A stretch of 9,634 nucleotides of DNA, taken from Planctomycetota bacterium. Its GTDB lineage: Bacteria; Planctomycetota; Phycisphaerae; Sedimentisphaerales; Anaerobacaceae. The notes below the pieces were generated by a model that ran no database searches, was not told the DNA's origin, and worked only from the letters and a program-made list of their open reading frames with translations. Positions 5,788 to 9,634 of this stretch are shown piece after piece; the first letter of the stretch is position 1; each line of letters starts with the position of its first letter. The position numbers and the translations under genes are program-made. The stretch lies in contig JAPLMV010000226.1 in the NCBI GenBank assembly GCA_026386835.1, forward strand, positions 1-9,634, read 5' to 3'.

Positions 5788-6324
5788 ATGACAAGCGGTT
5801 TAAGAAAATTCGTATTTTTTGTTTTGTTGCTTGGTGTAGCGGTTGTTGCATACAAGTATATGATAAAGCCGGCCAACAAGAACATGGAGGACTACCGGGT
5901 AAAGGTCGAGGCCAAGGTGTCCAGGCTGGCTGAGCTTGAGAAAACGACGGCGGTTGCGGAAGACCTCAGTAAACAGCTTGCGCAGCTTCAGGAAGCAATC
6001 AAATTTTTTGAAAGCAAGCTGCCGCCGACGGTTGAAATCGACAAGGTGCTGGGTGATATAACCTTAATTGCACAAAAACAGGGTTTGCGTCCCAAAACGA
6101 TTCGAACACTTGGTAAAAAGGATAACAGCGGTTATGTGGAACAGCCGCTGAAAATGGAATTGATTGGGAATTTCAATTCATTCTATACCTTTCTGCTTGA
6201 GCTTGAAAAACTTCCTCGAATAATGAAAATCCGCGAACTTAAGCTGGAGAAGCAAAAAGAAAGTGAAGGCCAGATTGCAGCCACTTTTACAGTAAGTATA
6301 TTTTTTCAGAATAAAGCCGGTTAA
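5788..6324 (+). CDS. pilO: PilO-like inner-membrane pilus assembly protein
   Basis: PilO pairs with PilN in the periplasm to form the alignment scaffold between the pilus motor and the secretin. The sequence shows a short basic cytoplasmic N-terminus, one transmembrane helix at residues 7-26, a coiled coil (about 30-78) and a ferredoxin-like C-terminal domain. The segment LPPTVEIDKVLGDITLIAQKQGL (78-100) matches the family's lP...ei..lL..is..a...gl pattern, and LKMELIGNFNSFYTFLLELEKLPRIMKI (121-148) matches the core G.y..l..Fl..l..lpRi motif. The length of 178 residues is usual for PilO. ATG 5788 has AAAGGG seven bases upstream (5775-5780). An overlapping frame at 5715-5933 is a shadow. It sits between the pilN-like gene and a membrane protein with PilP-like features. 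Confidence 0.87.
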   Translation: MTSGLRKFVFFVLLLGVAVVAYKYMIKPANKNMEDYRVKVEAKVSRLAELEKTTAVAEDLSKQLAQLQEAIKFFESKLPPTVEIDKVLGDITLIAQKQGLRPKTIRTLGKKDNSGYVEQPLKMELIGNFNSFYTFLLELEKLPRIMKIRELKLEKQKESEGQIAATFTVSIFFQNKAG

Positions 6325-6386
6325 GAGGATATTAAACAGTGTGGATTCAGACATAAATCAGCAAATTTATTGATTGGAGTTTTTAT

Positions 6387-7034
6387 ATGTTGTCTTTTTT
6401 GCATGAGCAAAGCCATGAGGATTTATTGAAACCGTCTCGGGACCCCAAAAGCGTCCCTGACCAGGCGGGAGATGCCGCCCAGGACCAGGAATATATAAAG
6501 GTAGCGGCACAGGGTAAGAAGGTCCGTCAGAGTACGATTATACTTGCGGTATTGTTCGGGGTAGGTCTGCTGTGTCTTTTCTTCATGATAAAAAAGAGCG
6601 GCCCGTCGGCAGCCTCGGCATTACCCCCTGGTGCTGAAGAGCTAAAGATGGAAAAAGCCATCGCCAATCTTACAGGAGTCAGGTCGGAAATGTGCAGCGG
6701 GCTGGAGAAGATAGTCAAGAAGTTTTATGATTTTTCGGATGTGCAGCAGAAGCAGGTCGAAAAACTCACAAAGAACCCGTTTAAATATGAGAAGTTCTTG
6801 GGTGATTTCGACAAAAACGGTGCAAATGACTCTGCCAAGAATCGGAGTCTACAGGCCAGTGAACTGGAGCTTATCAGTATTATGCAGTCAAACGGCCGAA
6901 ATTGCTGCATGATAAGCGATAAACTTCTCTATGAAGGCGACTCAATAAGAGGATTCACCGTGGAACGGATTAACGACAAATCAGTACAGCTTAAATCAGA
7001 GGAAATAAAAATAGAACTTAAACTATCCGACTAA
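6387..7034 (+). CDS. Bitopic membrane protein with a PilP/GspC-like C-terminal domain
   Basis: I do not recognise this 215-residue protein by overall sequence. It has a polar cytoplasmic N-terminus (1-48), a single transmembrane helix at about 49-68 (STIILAVLFGVGLLCLFFMI), a helical linker (85-127), a KNPF motif (129-132), and a compact C-terminal segment from about 158 to 213. That segment reads LELISIMQSNGRNCCMISDK, then a GDSIRGF turn, VERINDKSVQLKSEEIKIEL, which fits the beta-rich homology domain of PilP and GspC (pattern L.gi...g....i.d...GD.i.g..v..I....V.l...). Classical PilP is a lipoprotein, while this one has a membrane helix as in GspC; no lipobox is visible. Position after pilO is the usual place for pilP. 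GGAG (6376-6379) lies seven bases before the ATG. I infer that it connects the PilN/PilO scaffold to the outer-membrane secretin. Confidence 0.65.
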   Translation: MLSFLHEQSHEDLLKPSRDPKSVPDQAGDAAQDQEYIKVAAQGKKVRQSTIILAVLFGVGLLCLFFMIKKSGPSAASALPPGAEELKMEKAIANLTGVRSEMCSGLEKIVKKFYDFSDVQQKQVEKLTKNPFKYEKFLGDFDKNGANDSAKNRSLQASELELISIMQSNGRNCCMISDKLLYEGDSIRGFTVERINDKSVQLKSEEIKIELKLSD

Positions 7035-7091
7035 GCAATGATAGATATCGGCATAATATTATGAAGGTTTTGAATCGAAGAAAAATACAGA

Positions 7092-9008
7092 ATGGGAATT
7101 AAATCATTATTAAATTTTGACAGGAAGGCCAACAAATCAAAGTTGAATGCAGCGTCGCGGAATAATTCGGCCGGTGAGAATTACTGTGACGACCAGCCGA
7201 TACTTGGTTTGTGCGACCTCTATTCTCCCGAAGAAGAGGTTTTTCAGTCTCATTCGCAGAAGAATACGGACCAATCGCATACTCGCGATATGCTTGATAT
7301 TCTGGTGGATATGGGCGAGCTTACGCCCCAGCAGTGTACCCAGTTAAGAGATGCACAGGATGGTAAAGTCGGCTCCAATGTTGAGGTAGTGCTGTTAAAA
7401 TCGGGCGTGGTCAACGCCGAGACCATACTGACGGCAAAGGCCAAACTCTACAATATGGAGTTTCGACATATAGAGCCCCAAAATGTAGACAAGGACGCTT
7501 TTGGGAAACTTGATATCAATTTTATAAAAACCAGCGGTGCTTTGCCCGTCGCGATAGAAAAAAATACCCTTGTCGTTGCAACAAGCGACCCTGCAAATGT
7601 TTTCGTGATGGAAGACGTAAAGAAAAAGACGCAGATGGAAATCCGGGTGATAGTATGCAGCCAAACGGATATCGAGACGGTATGCAACAGGTTTGAGGAG
7701 CAGCAGGAAAAAGCCGAGTACAACGTCGACGACATTATCAGTGATATGACCGAAGTGGAGGTCATTCAGGATCATGAAGATAGTTCAGAGGACCTCGAAC
7801 AGATGGCGGGTCAGTCGCCTGTCATCAAGTTCGTTAATTATCTTATAAGCAATGCGGCAAATTCCGGGGCCAGTGATATTCATATCGAGCCGAAAGATAA
7901 AACTACAAAGGTAAGATACCGAATAGATGGTGTTCTTTTTGAAACGATGCAGGCGCCGCTGAAGATGCATCCTGCTGTAGTGTCGCGTATTAAAATCATG
8001 TCAAATCTGGATATTTCGGAAAGACGGCTTCCCCAGGACGGCAAGATTTCAGTAATTTTGGGCAACAGAGGAATTGATTTGCGTGTTTCGATATTGCCTA
8101 CAAATCGCGGTGAGAAAGTTGTTATTCGTATTCTGGACAGTAAATCCATAATGCGTGGTCTTGAACATCTCGGTATGGAGCCGAACGTTCTGTCGCTTTT
8201 TAAGGAGCAGATAGAACTGCCTCACGGGATTTTGCTTGTTACAGGTCCTACAGGTTCTGGAAAAAGCACCACATTGTATTCTGCTCTGTCGCAGATGGAT
8301 GGCAACAGCATGAACATATCCACCGTTGAAGACCCTGTGGAATATGAGCTTGATTTCTGCAATCAGGTTCAGGCCAATGAAAGAATCGGGCTTGACTTCG
8401 CCACGGCGTTGAGGAGTCTGCTTCGTCAGGACCCGGATATTATGATGATTGGTGAAATAAGAGACAATGAAACGGCTCGAATAGCCGTTCAGGCAGCTTT
8501 AACGGGGCATCTGGTGCTCTCGACTCTGCACACAAACGATGCGCCAAGCAGCGTTACAAGACTCATAAATATCGGTATCGATTCATATTTGATAGCTGCA
8601 TCGCTAAATGCCATACTGGCTCAGCGATTGGTCAGAAGAATTTGCCCGAAATGCAAAACGAATTTCCAGATTCCCGAAAACATGCGTAAATATGTAGAAA
8701 AAACAGGCGTCAAACCCGACCAGCTCTTTCACGGGGCCGGCTGCGATAGCTGCAGAAAATCCGGCTATACGGGCAGAGTCGGTATTTATGAATTGCTGAT
8801 TATTGATGATAAATTCCGTGACCTGATTAATAAAGACCCGTCGGTCGGCAGTATGCGGAAGGCATTTATCGAAAGCGGGCAGCCGACCCTGTTCAACGAC
8901 GGAGTTGAAAAAGTCAAACAGGGTTTGACAACGATAGAAGAGGTATTGCGGGTTACAGAAGTGTATGGGCAAAGCCAGAAAGAAATTTTCGTTGAGAATA
9001 TAAAATGA
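7092..9008 (+). CDS. pilB: Type IV pilus extension ATPase, PilB/GspE family
   Basis: This is a cytoplasmic hexameric secretion ATPase that would drive pilin polymerisation. After a poorly conserved N-terminus (1-65) comes an MshEN-type domain (about 67-200) with DMLDILVDMGELTPQQ and LPVAIEKNTLVVATSDP. The core has SGASDIHIEP (258-267), RLPQDGKI (312-319), Walker A GPTGSGKST (385-393), Asp box TVEDPVEYE (411-419), Walker B DPDIMMIGEIRD (447-458), His box TGHLVLSTLHTND (471-483) and an AQRLVRRICPKC segment. The four zinc-binding cysteines C518, C521, C551 and C554 are intact, as in PilB and GspE and unlike PilT. Length 638 is a little above the usual 560-600 because of the N-terminus. The start ATG 7092 has only a weak GAAG (7077-7080) and overlaps a 13-codon frame (7061-7102). 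The retraction-type ATPase gene follows 77 bases later. Confidence 0.95.
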   Translation: MGIKSLLNFDRKANKSKLNAASRNNSAGENYCDDQPILGLCDLYSPEEEVFQSHSQKNTDQSHTRDMLDILVDMGELTPQQCTQLRDAQDGKVGSNVEVVLLKSGVVNAETILTAKAKLYNMEFRHIEPQNVDKDAFGKLDINFIKTSGALPVAIEKNTLVVATSDPANVFVMEDVKKKTQMEIRVIVCSQTDIETVCNRFEEQQEKAEYNVDDIISDMTEVEVIQDHEDSSEDLEQMAGQSPVIKFVNYLISNAANSGASDIHIEPKDKTTKVRYRIDGVLFETMQAPLKMHPAVVSRIKIMSNLDISERRLPQDGKISVILGNRGIDLRVSILPTNRGEKVVIRILDSKSIMRGLEHLGMEPNVLSLFKEQIELPHGILLVTGPTGSGKSTTLYSALSQMDGNSMNISTVEDPVEYELDFCNQVQANERIGLDFATALRSLLRQDPDIMMIGEIRDNETARIAVQAALTGHLVLSTLHTNDAPSSVTRLINIGIDSYLIAASLNAILAQRLVRRICPKCKTNFQIPENMRKYVEKTGVKPDQLFHGAGCDSCRKSGYTGRVGIYELLIIDDKFRDLINKDPSVGSMRKAFIESGQPTLFNDGVEKVKQGLTTIEEVLRVTEVYGQSQKEIFVENIK

Positions 9009-9021
9009 TAATAAAGCACAC

Positions 9022-9037
9022 AGGTCGTAGGTCGTAA
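9022..9037. repeat. Stop-adjacent AGGTCGT tandem after pilB
   Basis: Fourteen bases after the pilB stop, AGGTCGT occurs twice in tandem (9022-9028 and 9029-9035). The second copy extends to AGGTCGTAA, identical to 3578-3586 behind gpsA. It is a third, minimal member of the repeat family found behind lepA and gpsA. Confidence 0.5.
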
Positions 9038-9085
9038 GCGGACAAACACTATGATTCTGCGGCTTATTTTATGGGAGATTTTGAG

Positions 9086-9634
9086 ATGACAGATGTTAAA
9101 GACATATTGAAAAAATCGATAGAAATCGGTGCAAGTGACGTGCATGTCAATGTTGGCCTGCCGCCGATAATCAGAAAAAATACGGAACTTATCAATCTTG
9201 ATTTTCCACCGGTCAGCAGCGAAGAAGCAAGAAAGATGGTACTGGGAATGGTAGGACCCGACAGGTTCAAGAAATTCGAGGACAAACGAGACCTTGACTT
9301 TTCGACCATGCTGGACGACGGGCACAGATTCCGCGTTAACTCCCATTATCAGCGTGAGACGATTGCAATATCATTTAGAGTTATTCCCAATCAGATACCT
9401 TTACTGGACGATTTACATCTGTCGCCGATAGTCAAAGAGTTGACTGATTTGCCGAGAGGGCTGGTGCTGGTAACAGGCCACACCGGCTCCGGTAAAAGCA
9501 CAACACTTGCGGCGATGATAGGATTGATAAATTCTAAATCAAGATACCGCATAATCACGCTGGAAGATCCTGTTGAATATGCGCTGGAAAACAAGATGTG
9601 CATGATAGAACAGCGAGAAATCGGTTCTGACTGT
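9086..9634 (+). CDS. pilT: Type IV pilus retraction ATPase PilT, 3'-truncated by the window edge
   Basis: PilT is the cytoplasmic hexameric ATPase that disassembles the pilus, giving retraction and twitching motility. The frame from ATG 9086 stays open to the window end (183 residues of about 350). It begins directly with the PilT-type N-terminus [20 protein letters not shown] followed by [10 protein letters not shown], without the MshEN domain of Pil[23 protein letters not shown] (80-101) is the conserved N-domain strand set, Walker A is GHTGSGKST (131-139), the Asp box is ITLEDPVEY (157-165), and [10 protein letters not shown] (173-182) matches the PilT version of this region. GGGAG (9073-9077) lies eight bases before 9086, favouring it over the in-frame ATG at 9071. 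The AIRNLIRE retraction motif would lie beyond the edge, so PilT rather than PilU is inferred from similarity. Confidence 0.92.
   Translation, partial: MTDVKDILKKSIEIGASDVHVNVGLPPIIRKNTELINLDFPPVSSEEARKMVLGMVGPDRFKKFEDKRDLDFSTMLDDGHRFRVNSHYQRETIAISFRVIPNQIPLLDDLHLSPIVKELTDLPRGLVLVTGHTGSGKSTTLAAMIGLINSKSRYRIITLEDPVEYALENKMCMIEQREIGSDC

Noticed and set aside
6341..6373. Ten-codon GTG frame between pilO and the PilP-like gene
   Set aside because: Such short frames are expected by chance; the GAGG upstream (6325-6328) is poorly spaced and nothing else supports translation.
8786..9346. 186-codon reverse-strand open frame across the pilB-pilT junction
   Set aside because: Antisense to two conserved ATPase genes; no domain seen.

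Overview
The window is bacterial, uses the standard code (TAG, TAA and TGA all end genes), and has every supported gene on the + strand. It combines two housekeeping genes (lepA, gpsA), a solitary restriction-endonuclease-like gene between them, and most of a type IV pilus (or type II secretion-like) inner-membrane and motor operon that runs off the right edge. The gene order, the moderate GC content and the intergenic spacers full of degenerate short repeats suggest an uncultured Planctomycetota, perhaps of the Phycisphaerae type. That placement is an inference from memory and is not proven by any marker here.

Layout: (1) 2-1267 is the 3' two thirds of lepA (EF-4 GTPase). (2) 1268-1605 is a 338-base spacer built of degenerate micro-repeats, a candidate promoter and two hairpins. 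(3) 1606-2460 encodes an orphan protein with a type I restriction HsdR-N nuclease domain; its C-rich third positions differ from those of its neighbour gpsA. (4) 2461-2574 is a short spacer with a 12-base direct repeat and a 9-base inverted repeat that looks like mobile-element debris. (5) 2575-3570 is gpsA (glycerol-3-phosphate dehydrogenase). (6) 3571-4030 is a 460-base spacer without a convincing gene. (7) 4031-9634 holds pilM-, pilN- and pilO-like genes, a PilP/GspC-like membrane protein, a PilB/GspE extension ATPase and the 5' part of a PilT retraction ATPase.

The pilus genes make one functional unit. The actin-like PilM binds the cytoplasmic tail of PilN. PilN and PilO, each with one membrane helix, form the periplasmic alignment scaffold. 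The PilP-like protein would link this scaffold to a secretin not present in the window. PilB and PilT power pilus assembly and disassembly. Gaps of 41 to 77 bases and same-strand order point to an operon starting at pilM.

The least explained parts are the lepA-gpsA insertion (nuclease gene plus repeat-rich flanks), the family of short repeats that follows three stop codons, the altered nucleotide-binding motifs of PilM, and the duplicated ribosome-binding sequence before pilN. I see no CRISPR array, tRNA, rRNA or intact transposase.
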